Source of the DNA: Corydoras sp. C115
Taxonomy: Eukaryota > Chordata > Actinopteri > Siluriformes > Callichthyidae
Assembly: GCA_019802505.1 (NCBI GenBank)
Contig: JAFMOC010000091.1
Span: 257,001-321,000, forward strand
Reading direction: 5' to 3'
DNA length: 64,000 nucleotides
The translations under genes and the position numbers were made by a program. Positions within the stretch are counted from its first letter, which is position 1. Each line of letters begins with the position of its first letter. The notes beneath the pieces are model-generated. The model saw only the letters and a list, made by a program, of their open reading frames with translations, was not told the DNA's origin and searched no databases. Below, piece after piece: positions 13,419-25,026 of the stretch.

Positions 13419-16400
13419 ATTCACACCTAGGTGTAATTTATCATTTTTAATTTGTCTAACTTACTTGACTTTTAACTGTGACGCTCCTGAAAGTATCCTG
13501 AGCAGATAGAACATTGAAATCTGTGGTTAGAAAATACATTGTTCATCCATCCAGAAATCACACTTGGAAAGTCGTTGCTTTGAGGTGACCGTACATAGCA
13601 ATGTGTTCTCTGTGTAGTTATTTATTTTATAAATAATATAAAAGCATTACAAGCACAAGTAAATCTGTCTCATCATATATTATATTAGATTTCCAGCTAC
13701 AAGCACGAAGAAAAGATACATTACCCGTTTCTTTTTCTTCTTTTCCTTTAGTGATTGTCTATAAAATGTTGCCCCTTTCACTGCAATTATGCTGTAGTAC
13801 TGAGTTTCTGGCATGTAAAAATGGAAGTGTGGAGCTACTTTACCTTAGCTGAACCTAGGGTTGAACTCGATGCACTGTGCTGTTGGCAGTGAGGATGAGA
13901 GGGGTGGGGAGAGCAAGCGTGCACAAGAGAGTCGAGTCACTGGAGCTGAGCTCACTGACCGGACACCACTGCCAGTGAATAGAAATCTTACTGTACACTG
14001 TATAACAAGACTTAAAGCTGTACAATATTAACCCTGGATTCAAACCAATACCCACAGTGTTGCTCTTTATCCATGGTAAGCTTTTCATTCTCACCGGTGT
14101 TTTGTTCTTTTTGTGTTGGCTAGGCATTTCCACTCATCTTCTCCCAGTGTGTCAGATAGCTTATCAGACTGGTGTTGGCTGTTTCATTGCATGGCAACAA
14201 CAGTCTGTAGGCTGTCTGACATTTTGGTCTGTTTCATCCCAACAGCATGCTTCATCTTATCTGTTCAGGTTTGATTTATTGGCACTTTTTGAATGTATAG
14301 TTTAGAGGTTGCTGGATTTTAAGGTATGATACAGAAAAGTATGAACATTTCCATTTTAAAGAGGGGAGGGTGGCTTGCTAAGTGTGCTCTTTCATCAACT
14401 TCATTTTTTTGTAGAATGAGGAAAGAACACTTTATTGCAACACATGCTGCTATGAAAGAGTTTGAGTGTTCTGCCTACTGTCTCTTTGTGGTTAGCATTT
14501 TTTAAGTCTTATGGCACGTACATTTGCTCAAGATTTATTTTTAACCCATGGTTACCATTAAGTGCTTATTTGTAATATATGAATTCTATCACTAAATGCA
14601 TCTTAAATTAATATTAAATTGTCTGAACAGCTTTTTTGATAATCTTACAGGAAGCCCACTTCTTCAGAAAGTTTGTTTTTTTTAATATAAATATTGATTC
14701 ACATGTCGTATTAAAACTTTCAGTGTATTGTGAAATTGCAATAAATGATTTTACGTGGTTTATTGTTTGCATTGCTTATTGTTTTATCATGACGACCCTT
14801 TAACACGTGATCTACATGATACACATGTCCACAGATCGATTCATTCCACAACAAAACCTTTAAAGATAAAATTAAATTGAAAGTGTTATTCATGCCATAG
14901 TAAAAATTAATTTTATTAAATAATAACTGTGTTAATCAAATATTTTCAGTATGCTTATTCTTAATTAGTTCATTTGGGATAAACATTAGACTAAATTGTT
15001 AGATTTAGTCCCCTATGTCTACATCGAGTATCTTCATGGAAAGTACCTTGTCTGCTGAACCATATTTGAAACTCAGGACCTTCTTGCTTCAAGACATAGT
15101 GAACAGTAATGACCACAGCTAGAAATCCAAAGAGAGAGACTGTAGTTGCCACTCAACAAGGCCTTTAGGAGCAATCTACTTTTGGGGAAATGGCAATTTA
15201 TTTCTGTGACAATGTGTCCACAATAAAATGAAGCACCATGTCGTTAAAAGAGGAAAGCAACCACAATTCAGGTACCCCATAAACCCCACTATGACTTTAG
15301 GACGTGGTACAGTGTGAGACAGCCATGTTGACTTTAGCTTTCACAAAGAAAGGACATTCATTACTGGACCTGACTCACCTGAAGACCCATTTTTTCATGT
15401 AAGACATTCTGGATCTCAATTTTGAAAAAGCACAAACTATAAATAAAAAAATGCTAAATTGAGGTTTCTATGGTGTGTGCTACATTCATCCAACTTTTGG
15501 TTTATTAATGACGGAACCTTTTATGGAATTTAACAAAAAATCTTGGCAATGGCACCGAAAGGTTGAAATCTGTGATAACAAGTGCACTTTGTACACTGGA
15601 CGTAACACAATGAAACAACGTCTAGACCAGTTACCTGAATAATGCCAGCCTTAAAACATCACCTGTACTGAAAAAACATCTTTTAAATGTTTTAACCTGA
15701 TAATGAATAAAGTTATAGAGACCTAAAACCCACCAACTTTTTGTCAAAACATTTAATGTCACACACATACATACCGTAATGACAAAAACTTACCTTTAGA
15801 CAGCCTTTATCACATTAATCTGATTAGATTTAATATTTTTATTGTAAATCAAACACAAAGCCATTATTTATATTTGTTGCTTTTTTAGAACAAACTCAAC
15901 ACATTCATCATAAATGTCATGGTCAGAATTTGGACGCCCTAAGCATCGCAAAATGCTCTGAATTTATTGGACAGATTTTCTCGTTTAGCAAATCAGTCAC
16001 AGATCGTAATGAAGAACGGTCAGCTGGATTCAGTTTCCAACATTTATTAGACTTTGACTTTTTAAACCTTAAAACAGGGATTTTTCACAGCTAGGAAAAT
16101 GTCTACAGAGTCGGGAAACGAAACTAATTAATGTCCGTCATAAAGAGAAATGCTCGAAGAAGAAAGCCAGCCTGTGGTTTCTACATTGTGGATGTTATTT
16201 AAATGTTATTTAAATAGGGAGTTCATGTGATATGTAGAAGCCACAGTAAGAATTGAGAAGATACAGGTAAGAGAACTTATTTTAACAATTTCTGTCTCAA
16301 CTGTTTGTGTCTTATGTCTGCATGAGGTTTTTACTTTCATCAGTCAGAAATATAGATTCAGTTTTGTAAAATAGAACAGTGATTGATAATCTTATTCCAT

Positions 16401-17112
16401 TTAAGCCACAGCAACGTGAGGGTTCGAGGCCTTGCACCTGTCTCACCTCATTCAGAGTCCCTCAATCATTTAATGAACTCAGCTGGGTGTTTGTCCTCAG
16501 TAATAAAGAGACTAAATGACTTCCATCAAATCCCAGCTTACAAATGAATCAGCAGGTGCTTACAAATATGTGGTCAGGTAAGTCGAGGTCACAGAATGGC
16601 TTTTAGCTGTGATTATGATTATGATTGTGTGTGTGTGTGTGTGTGTTATCCGTGTCTGTGCTGTGATGGGTAAAGCGACCTGTCCACAGTGTTTCCCTTT
16701 TTTTTTTTTTTTTAATGAGAACTGGAGTAGCTTCTAGCTCATCCTCCAACCGTCTGAGATCAGCAGTTTGGAAAAGAAATGATGCTGATGAATGTTTGTA
16801 AGAGCTGAAGGCACGTCAGACTTTGCTGATTTTGCTGATATTTTATCATTTTGATATTTTTGTAGTTAATGATTTATTTTATAAGAGCCAGAGTTAAACT
16901 TAAAAACACCAGCCATAGTTTCAGATCATCACAAGGTCTTCAGAATTGTTTAAACTCTCAATCTGTGATTTATTCACGTGTTAATTAATAAAGTTCACCT
17001 AACTTTAGAGGGTGGAACTAAAACTGACTTTATAAAGCAATTAGGTTCAAGTGTTCAATCACTAATCTCACTATTAACCCCTAATGTCACACACAGCACA
17101 TAGATCTATAGA

Positions 17113-17114
<2 letters not shown>

Positions 17115-17173
<59 letters not shown>
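17115..17173. repeat. (CA)n microsatellite upstream of wdr45
   Basis: About 29 CA units, some 160 bases upstream of the likely wdr45 promoter. Confidence 0.95.
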
Positions 17174-17176
<3 letters not shown>

Positions 17177-17319
17177 TAAATTAAATAACATCACCACTGA
17201 CTATTTAGAATTTGTAATAACAAAAAAATGACGTGAACGTTGTGGAGATTATAAAACATTAAATAAAAACACTTTAATAAAAACACTTAATATCTGTTTA
17301 GTATTTATTTCTATATAGG

Positions 17320-17555
17320 TTTCAAAGTGCGCATGCGTGGTGACGCTTTCTCCTCTGCTAAACGTATTTAAACCCCGCCCACTGGAGCTCGGTTTAAACA
17401 AAGCCTCGGTGTTACACCCAAATCCGTCCCCGTCAGACCCCCCCCCCCCCCCCGCGTGCACGCGCAGCTCGTCAGAAAGCTCCGGCCGGAAGTCAGATTT
17501 GGGTGCAACACTGTAAACAGCTCCGGGTGGAGGCGAAAGCAGCGCGGCGTTAAAG
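17320..17555 (+). promoter_or_regulatory. wdr45: wdr45 TATA-less promoter and 5' UTR exon
   Basis: A short GC-rich segment in A/T-rich surroundings. It contains an NRF1-like motif TGCGCATGCGTG (17328-17339, 11 of 12 positions of the YGCGCAYGCGCR consensus) and a perfect ETS/GABPA-type CCGGAAGT (17486-17493). An AAAG|GTGAGC donor at 17555/17556 fits the end of a non-coding first exon. A second NRF1-like site in the opposite orientation lies at 17891-17902, inside intron 1. Transcription start is inferred, not seen. Confidence 0.6.
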
Positions 17556-17565
17556 GTGAGCTTCT

Positions 17566-17676
17566 GTATTTACATCATCATTAACATCATTAACATAATA
17601 AACATCATTAACATCATAAACATCATTAACATCATAAACATCATTAACATCATTAACATCATAAACATCATTAACA
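17566..17676. repeat. CATCATTAA/CATCATAAA repeat in wdr45 intron 1
   Basis: Imperfect repeats of 9- to 12-bp units built from CATCATTAA and CATCATAAA. Confidence 0.85.
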
Positions 17677-17956
17677 CTCTGAACATCGAGCACATGGTCA
17701 TCTGCTCAGAGTCGGCTGCAGGTGAAGGTTCAGTCGTGTTGCTGAAGAGAAATCATCTGATTAACGGTGCAGTTTGAGACAAAGAGAAATAATCAAACAT
17801 CAAAGAGAAACAATCAAACATCAAAGACAAACAATCAAACATCAAAGAGCATTTCGGACACAGCTGTGGTCAGGTCCGTTTAGCTCTCTGTACGCATGCG
17901 CATGCATTAACTGTGACGTAACTCAAGGCTGAAACGTAAACAGAGTGCAGGAGGGT

Positions 17957-18092
17957 CTGTTGTTATTGTTATTGTTCTTGTTGTTTTGTTATTGTTGTTC
18001 TGTTATTATTATTATTGTTGTTCTGTTATTATTATTATTGTTGTTGTTGTTATTGTTGTTGTTGTTTTGTCATTGTTGTTGTTGTTGTTCTG
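17957..18092. repeat. TTG/TTA triplet repeat in wdr45 intron 1
   Basis: Interrupted TTG and TTA triplets over about 135 bases on the plus strand. Confidence 0.85.
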
Positions 18093-18858
18093 TTGTTTTA
18101 GAATCAAAATCTGAAGAGTTGATGAATCCTCGTGCTTCAGCTTCACTGTGAGTCTGACTCTGTGTCTTCACTGCATTACAGATTAGAATACATTCGTACA
18201 CAAGTCAGATCTTTTTTATTTACATATATTTGTTTCAAACTTCAGACAGAAGGTAATGATGTAAGATTGTAATAAATTCTGTGGGCTGAGAATCAGGGCT
18301 GGACCGGGACAAACAAAATAATATACAGAGCACCATCAAATAATAATGTATGTACGTGTTTCTTCATATGATCCCAAACCCAACCCTAATTATAATTGTA
18401 CTCTATTCAGGATCTTCACGTTACATTTTTATTTGTGAATAATAATCAGAAAAGGCTCAGTCACACATAACACCAACCGAAAAAAACACTAAATCCGTTA
18501 CTGTCCACAGAGTGTGATGTAACGTAGGCAACGGCTTCAGAACGTTGAGAGTGGTGGTTACAGAACGCTCGTTTAGATTGTCGTTAGATTAACATCCCAC
18601 AGATCAGTTCAGCTATAGAGATGTGTCCTAACTTTGTCCTTACTAAAATGTAAGACTTTTAAATGAGATATAATGTTAATTTAAATATGTCTGCAGTGCT
18701 GCTGAGCAACAATAAATCAATCTTCAGTCCACAAAATCTCCACACAGAAATAAATATAAACAAAAGTCATATTATTAGGTTTATTTGATTCTAAAATAAA
18801 TGTAAAATGTTTTATTTAATAATATTCATGTTTTAGACGAACAACAGATCTTTAAAGG

Positions 18859-21800
18859 ATGTCTCGACAGCGGGGCGTGAACAGCCTGCAGTTCAACCAG
18901 GACCAGAGTGAGTGTCATGGGTCACCACTACACCTGAAATGTACATATCCAAATGTTAAAGGTTTTTATTTATTATGTGATAAAACCTTACAGCTGTTCT
19001 AAATGCCGTGCTACAGTATGAGTTACTTAAACATCATACAAGAGCCGTCATTCTAACTCGTCTGATTTTACAGATCATATAAACTTTTAACCCAAAGATA
19101 AAATGAAAATGTTATTTGCTCTAAACATAGATTTTACAGTGGGGAAAAAAATCATGTGTTGCCTCTTTGCCTTAATGATATGAACGTTTATCATTATAAA
19201 GTATTCCTATATTATTAATAATAAACATGTCTACTAAACTTCTGTTTCTTTTTCTTTTTCCAGGTTGTTTCTGTTGTGCGATGGAGACAGGTGTTCGAAT
19301 TTACAACGTTGAACCACTTATGGAAAAAGGACATCTGGGTAAATAAATCTGTGAATATATTTATGTATGTATAGTATCAGTCCAAACTTAGGCCACGCCC
19401 CCTTCTTACTCTTTAACAAGGAGCTGCTGCTTCCCATAAATCTGAGAACTTATGGTTCATGTCACATTAAGAAGGATTTTTCACAATGGAAAACATTTAA
19501 GACAGTTGTCAGTCTTCTGAGATCAGAACATATCAGCAAATAGAGCTCAAGATCAGACACAAACAGACCATACAGACCTCATAAAGCATTTATGAAGCAT
19601 TTTCTATAAATAGAACATTGCAACATGGCTTAAGTTTGCAAAGTTGCGTCTGACCAAACCACCAGACTTCTGAAACAAAGTCTCTTTAACATCTGAAACC
19701 ACAGTGGAAATGTTTGGTCCTAATGCGCGATGCCACGCTTGGCAAAGAGCAGCACCACCACAACACCATAGCAGATGTTCAGCGGTGTGGTGGAGGAGTG
19801 AGGGTGTGGGTGTGTTGTAGCTTCAGGACCTGGGCTTCTATCTGTCATTAAGTCAACATGAAACGTCTGGTGTAATGATACCTGAGGGTCACTCCAGTTA
19901 TAAAATGATCAGGTCATTGATTTTTGACCCGTTTGTCTGATTTGGTTCTTTATCTCTTTTTATTTGGTTGTAAACGTTGTGTTTTGCAGACCACGAGCAG
20001 ATTGGCAGCATTCAGCACTCCTCCATGCTTCACCGTTCGAACCTCCTGGCGTTTGTGGGGGGGGGTGTCACCCCAAAGTTTTCAGATATATCAGGTATCC
20101 TCCACATCTTTTTAATTTCTGCTTTTTTTGAATAAATGATCCATTTAAACGAACATTTTCACGATCACAGTGTTAATCTGGGACGATGCTCGAGAGGTCC
20201 CGGACAATAAGGACAAATTAGTCCTGGAGTTCACGTTCACAAAGCCTGTGCTGGCTGTACGCATGAGACATGACAAGTGAGCACAGAACATACACCAAAG
20301 CTTACTTATTGCAGTACGAGAGTTAGATTAATGCATGATTAATATTGTTTTATTCCTTCATATAAAGAATCATCATCGTTCTGAGGAGCAGGATCTACGT
20401 GTACAGTTTCCCTGACAACCCCAGCAAGTTATTTGAATTTGATACTCGAGATAATCCCAAAGGTACATTTTTAATCTTAATCATGTTGTGTTTTGTCTCA
20501 TTCTTTCTGATGTTAATCTAATCTCGAATCACGCTGTCTGAACTGCTTTGTTTGAAAGCGTTTGTGATTCTGTTGCAGTAACTGCTGTGTTAACATTCTT
20601 TACACTTCAAACTCAGTTGTCTGGTTTGGAGACGTTATGGGATAGAGTTTTTCTGTTGGGTTTATTTAGGAGTCAGTAATGTTGGTGCATATTGGCACAT
20701 ATGTTATTATTATATATTATCATTACTATTTACAACTATACAGTCTGTCCATATTAGTGTCTGGTATTTGAATAGCTCTGTGACCTGGAGGCAAATTCTC
20801 ATTATCATTAGAAAAGGCCTGTGGCACATCTGTCCCCTTAAACATTGTTCCATCGTAGTCCCAGTCGTCTCAATGTTCTGATTAAAATAATAAGATTGTG
20901 TTCCGGTGCAATCACGTGAGACAGAAGCGCAGGACACAAATAGTACTTTAAATAGTTGATAATGTTGTATTGTATGATTATCTTTCCTAATGTATGTTCT
21001 GTCAGGGCTGTGTGACACCTGTCCCAGTTTGGAGAAGCAACTGTTGGTGTTTCCTGGACACAAATGTGGCAGTTTGCAGTTGATTGTAGGTGTTTTAAGC
21101 ATCTTATCTCATTGTTAGACGTTGTGCTACAGTTAGAGAATTAATTTATTTTATAGATCAAATGTATTTTATATTGATATGTATGGAGTATTAACTTTTC
21201 TATTATTAGCATCATCCAAATGTAAAAATCACAAACACCAGTTTAAAACCACAGAGCAACCTCTGTTTCTCTCTGTGTCACTTCAAACTGGGGAAGAAAC
21301 GATGGTTATAATAATTATATTAAGTGTTTTAATTACTGTTTTTATTAATTACAGGATCTTTCTAATACAAAACCAGGTACATCATCTGCACCGTTCACTA
21401 TAAACGCACATCAGAGTGAAATTGCTTGCCTGGCTCTGAACCAGCCTGGCAGCGTGGTGGCGTCGGCGTCTCAGAAGGGAACCCTGATCCGCCTGTTCGA
21501 TACCACCACGCGGGACAAACTGGTGGAGCTACGGAGAGGAACGGACCCCGCCACCTTATACTGGTATTCTGTTAAATTGGTCTAATTAAATCATCATGTT
21601 TGTTTTTTTTTTTTTTTTGGGGGGGGGGGTTCATTCTGTCATACATACCTGCCATGCAGTTCCTGAATGTAACATTTTAATTAGTTTTAATTGTACGTTA
21701 ACGTTTTAAAGTCTGTACATAATTGTCTTTCAGCATTAACTTCAGTCACGACTCGTCCTTCCTGTGTGCATCCAGTGATAAGGGCACTGTTCATATTTTT

Positions 21801-22516
21801 GCGCTGAAGGATACTAAACTCAATCGGCGCTCTGCGTAAGCTCTGTGTTAACGCTTTGAAAACATGCTTCATTTTTACTCATTACATAATTAATGAGTGC
21901 TTCTTTAATGGTCTGTGTTTCAGCCTGGCTCGTGTGGGAAAGGTTGGCCCCGTGATTGGGCAGTATGTGGACAGTCAGTGGTCTTTAGCCAGTTTTACAG
22001 TTCCAGTGGAATGTGCATGCATTTGTGCCTTTGGAAAAAACACGTCAAAAAATGTCAATTCCGTTATCGGTGAGTAAATTTGATGGATTAGATTCTCATT
22101 CAGATTAAAAAAACAAAGGTTTAACATGAACACCCTCTTCAACTGAAAGGTCCATTACAGGAAGAATCTTAAAGTAAATTCTGACTACAGTTACACATTT
22201 TAATGAAACTTCTAAAGCTTTATATCGGGTTGTAAAACCTACATTTTTGAATACATTAGGTTTTCATATGTTTACTTTGTAAACTTCTTTCTGAGCCTGT
22301 GTTAAGACAGCTTTTAAAGCTTCGTATAAAGACATTTATTTAGTTCTTAGTTTGTTTTACAATAAATTGTAATGTTTGTAATTGTAATGTCCTCTTTCTT
22401 TTTCAGCTGTGTGTGTTGATGGGACGTTCCATAAATATGTGTTCACGCCTGATGGAAACTGTAATCGCGAGGCTTTTGACGTGTACCTCGACATCTGTGA
22501 TGAAGATGACTTTTAA
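18859..22516 (+). CDS. wdr45: WD repeat domain 45 (WIPI4), PROPPIN of autophagy
   Basis: Coding exons: 18859-18907, 19264-19338, 19990-20094, 20171-20276, 20368-20462, 21006-21085, 21355-21563, 21734-21835, 21924-22069, 22407-22516. They total 1077 nt, giving 358 aa; human WIPI4 is about 360. All introns are GT-AG and phases join cleanly. The protein opens with MSRQRGVNSLQFNQ, followed by the family-typical CFCCAMETGVRIYNVEPL, and ends in CDEDDF. It is a seven-bladed beta-propeller. The phosphoinositide-binding L/FRRG motif is present as LRRG at residues 229-232. WIPI4 binds PI3P on nascent autophagosomes and recruits ATG2 for lipid transfer (family knowledge). The short N-terminal exon follows a non-coding exon ending near 17555. 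An AATAAA signal lies at 22809-22814, and lage3 converges on it from the other strand. Identification is very secure. Confidence 0.97.
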
Positions 22517-22808
22517 GCACAAAGCTGAAAAGGTTGATCATGTTTAATGTTCTGTAAATATTCTGAAGGTTTAAATCTTTATAATATGTATGTTTTGGAT
22601 TTGTGAAAATGACTGGAGACAAATCTTGGCAATTACAAATCTAACCATTTTAAGAACAAACACTATTAATATTGGAGAATTTGTGAAGTGACTAAATTCA
22701 TAATGATATTATTAAACAATGTGTTTGCAAAATGTTTACAGTCACAATTGTATTCAGCAAACCTTTTTGTCTGAAAACTTTGGTGAGAAAAGCCTTTGTG
22801 TAAAATCC

Positions 22809-22814
22809 AATAAA
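22809..22814 (+). other. wdr45: polyadenylation signal of wdr45
   Basis: AATAAA, 293 bases after the stop codon and followed by T-rich DNA. It is about 200 bases from the lage3 3' end on the other strand, so the two genes converge tail to tail. Confidence 0.6.
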
Positions 22815-23032
22815 GTTGTTAAAAGCAAAACCATGTATTTCTGTAAAATTGTAGTTATGTTTAATTAGCATTTTAATTTACTTATTTTTAATAAATAGCA
22901 AATACTGAAATTAAACCTCATCTCAGGGGCTTTTTTTACATTTAGGATTGAAACGTTTCCTGAAAATGATCCTGTAATCTGTAAATGACTTCATTATAAC
23001 AGACAAATTTATTCACAAAGCTGGTCTTTTAT

Positions 23033-24429
23033 TTACAGTGAAACTGGCTGACCGAAGGCTTCCATAGTTTCCATCACAAGTGCCAGATGATCTAAAAACG
23101 AGCCAACAGATACACGAAGAACGCGCGCCTCGTCAGAGGTCCATTTCCTGTAAAATGTATTAAATGCACATCAGAATTAATATAGAAATAAAATACTGCA
23201 TATAGAAAATAGTTTTAAAATTCCACATCCTAATAACAGTCACCATACTGTCCTGATATTTAACACAAACTGAATCTGAAGTTACGATTAAAGTAAAATT
23301 CAAATAAAATAAAGCCAAATTCATTTAACGCGGTAACATTTTGCTAAAAGCTGAGAAGTGCAATTTGTTTGACAAAGTGTGTAGTATAAATAAAAACCTT
23401 AATGTAAAACATGGTATTATATAAGATGAAATTCAGTCATGCTTTGTGTACAGTATGTGAGGCGTCAGCTTTCATCTAAAGCTAAACTGGAATGTCAGTA
23501 GCTGTTATAAAACTTTAATCAAATGACACTACAATAAAAATCAGATATGAAGACGATGTGTGAATGTGTTTAATTCCGTCAGCGAATCGATTACAATATA
23601 GAAACTGTTTTCATGAACAAATTGGAACTCTTGTCCTTGTTGTTGTGACGTACGCTGACAGTTTGCTTGCTGAAGCATATAGAGTTCTTGCTGTTCCTGA
23701 TGTTCTTGGCTCACGATCAGAAGATAAGGCCTGCAGTGCGATGGACGCCTCACACTCAGAAGGAAATGGAACCTCCAAAGTCCTGACGGAACGTAAAGGA
23801 ACATATTCTCAAACAGATGTATACAGACTTTATGTTTTATACCAAATATAAAAATGGAATTTTATATATATATATAGACAGAGAGAGAGACTAAAGCTTT
23901 GGTAGGTTCTCCTTTTATATTAAACGTTTCATCAGTTATTAGGAGTTAAATGTTAATAAACTAAAGTGTTAAATTAAAAGCTTTCTTTCTAAAACCTTTT
24001 TGGTTTTAATCTGCAGCTTTGTGTTTTTTAAATTATATTTATATTTTGCTTCAGTGGCTTCACTCAGTTACAAATTAAAAGTCCCTTCACTCCTGCAGTT
24101 TGAATACATTCGCGCAGCAGAAACAATGCCATCAGTTTAAGTATCTTTTACTTTATTTTCGGTTTTAATTCAAACACTTTGGCGTTTTATTAATTTATAG
24201 CGAGCCGTTGTTTAATTCGACTTATTTAAATAGTTTTTTGTGCTTTATTCCTGTAGCATTTCGAGCGTGGCTTAAACTAAAACAGCATTTTAGATCGCTA
24301 TGTTGTTTCTAAAGAGGTTGTTGTTGTGAGATGAAATGGAAGCGTCTTCATTAAAACAAACTTTAAAGTTTAAGGATACATCTCATACTGCGGCTCAGAC
24401 ACGCCGTCGTCTCCACAGGAACTCGCCAT
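23033..24429 (-). CDS. lage3: LAGE3/Pcc1-like KEOPS complex subunit
   Basis: Three short exons on the minus strand: 24389-24429, 23654-23782, 23033-23147. They total 285 nt and encode 94 aa. Donors are GTATGA and GTACGT, acceptors CAG, and both junctions are phase 2. Residues 15-25 read TLEVPFPSECE and residues 37-40 REPR, matching the Pcc1 pattern of a hydrophobic strand then PFP and EPR. The last exon reads KWTSDEARVLRVSVGSFLDH and continues to a PVSL terminus, close to the human LAGE3 C-terminus. Pcc1/LAGE3 mediates dimerisation within KEOPS, which makes the t6A modification of ANN-decoding tRNAs (family knowledge). Human LAGE3 is longer because of an N-terminal extension absent here. AATAAA on the minus strand lies at 23008-23013. 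Each exon is too small to stand out as an open frame; the gene rests on splice phase and similarity. Confidence 0.88.
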
Positions 24430-24510
24430 CTTGAAAAACTAATAAGAGTCCCCGGACGCCGCTTTCGTGATTGTGAGCTGCGTCTCTGCGCCGCCATGTT
24501 GCTCAGGGGT
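24389..24510 (-). promoter_or_regulatory. lage3: lage3 start region with YY1-like motifs
   Basis: On the minus strand a YY1-type AACATGGCGG sits at 24491-24500, about 65 bases before the lage3 ATG. The start codon itself lies in AAGATGGCGAG, another YY1-like sequence and a good Kozak context. There is no TATA box. Inferred as a TATA-less housekeeping promoter. Confidence 0.45.
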
Positions 24511-25026
24511 TCAGACACCCACTACTGACTGATAATTCATAAAAATAACTTATAAACAGCTGGAATTCGCAAAAAGGAATAACATTTAATGGGTAAGAAA
24601 GTATTTTACTTTATTAGTGTTATATAAATGACTGACATTGAACTTAAACTTTTTAGCTTTGATCAGCAGTCACCTGATACAGTGATTATTAAACGATGGG
24701 AATGAAAAATCAAATGAACGAGACTGCAGAACTGCATTTTTATTTTATTTTATTACACGCAAAATGTGAAGCAGAGAAAAATGTAAATGAACTGAATGTA
24801 ATGCGTGAACGTCAGTGAGCTGAATATCATTAAATAATACAAAGTTAGAACAGTTAGGAAAGCCTTTGATCTTTACATCACTGTACATCATGGCACTGGA
24901 ACAGGAAGGCTGCAGTAATGCTGACGAGCTGATTAAAAATGACTCACATCAGTTTCTATTGAAATCATAGTTATATTTTAAAGCCTAAACTGTGTTCATG
25001 TTGATTTCTTCGATCACGGAGACCTA

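Larger units (their letters stand above)
10831..17110. other. long gene-free region with microsatellites
   Basis: About 6.3 kb in which I recognise no exon. It holds (GT)n at about 12101-12139, (CA)n at about 13379-13416 and a short (GT)n at about 16626-16646. The remainder is A/T-rich single-copy-looking DNA. Non-coding transcripts or enhancers could be present but leave no signal I can read. Confidence 0.55.

Noticed and set aside
23654..23710. Apparent frameshift in lage3 after the EPR motif
   Set aside because: Another frame looked family-like, but with the GTACGT donor and the phase-2 junction to the last exon the original frame continues at the correct spacing, so no frameshift is needed.
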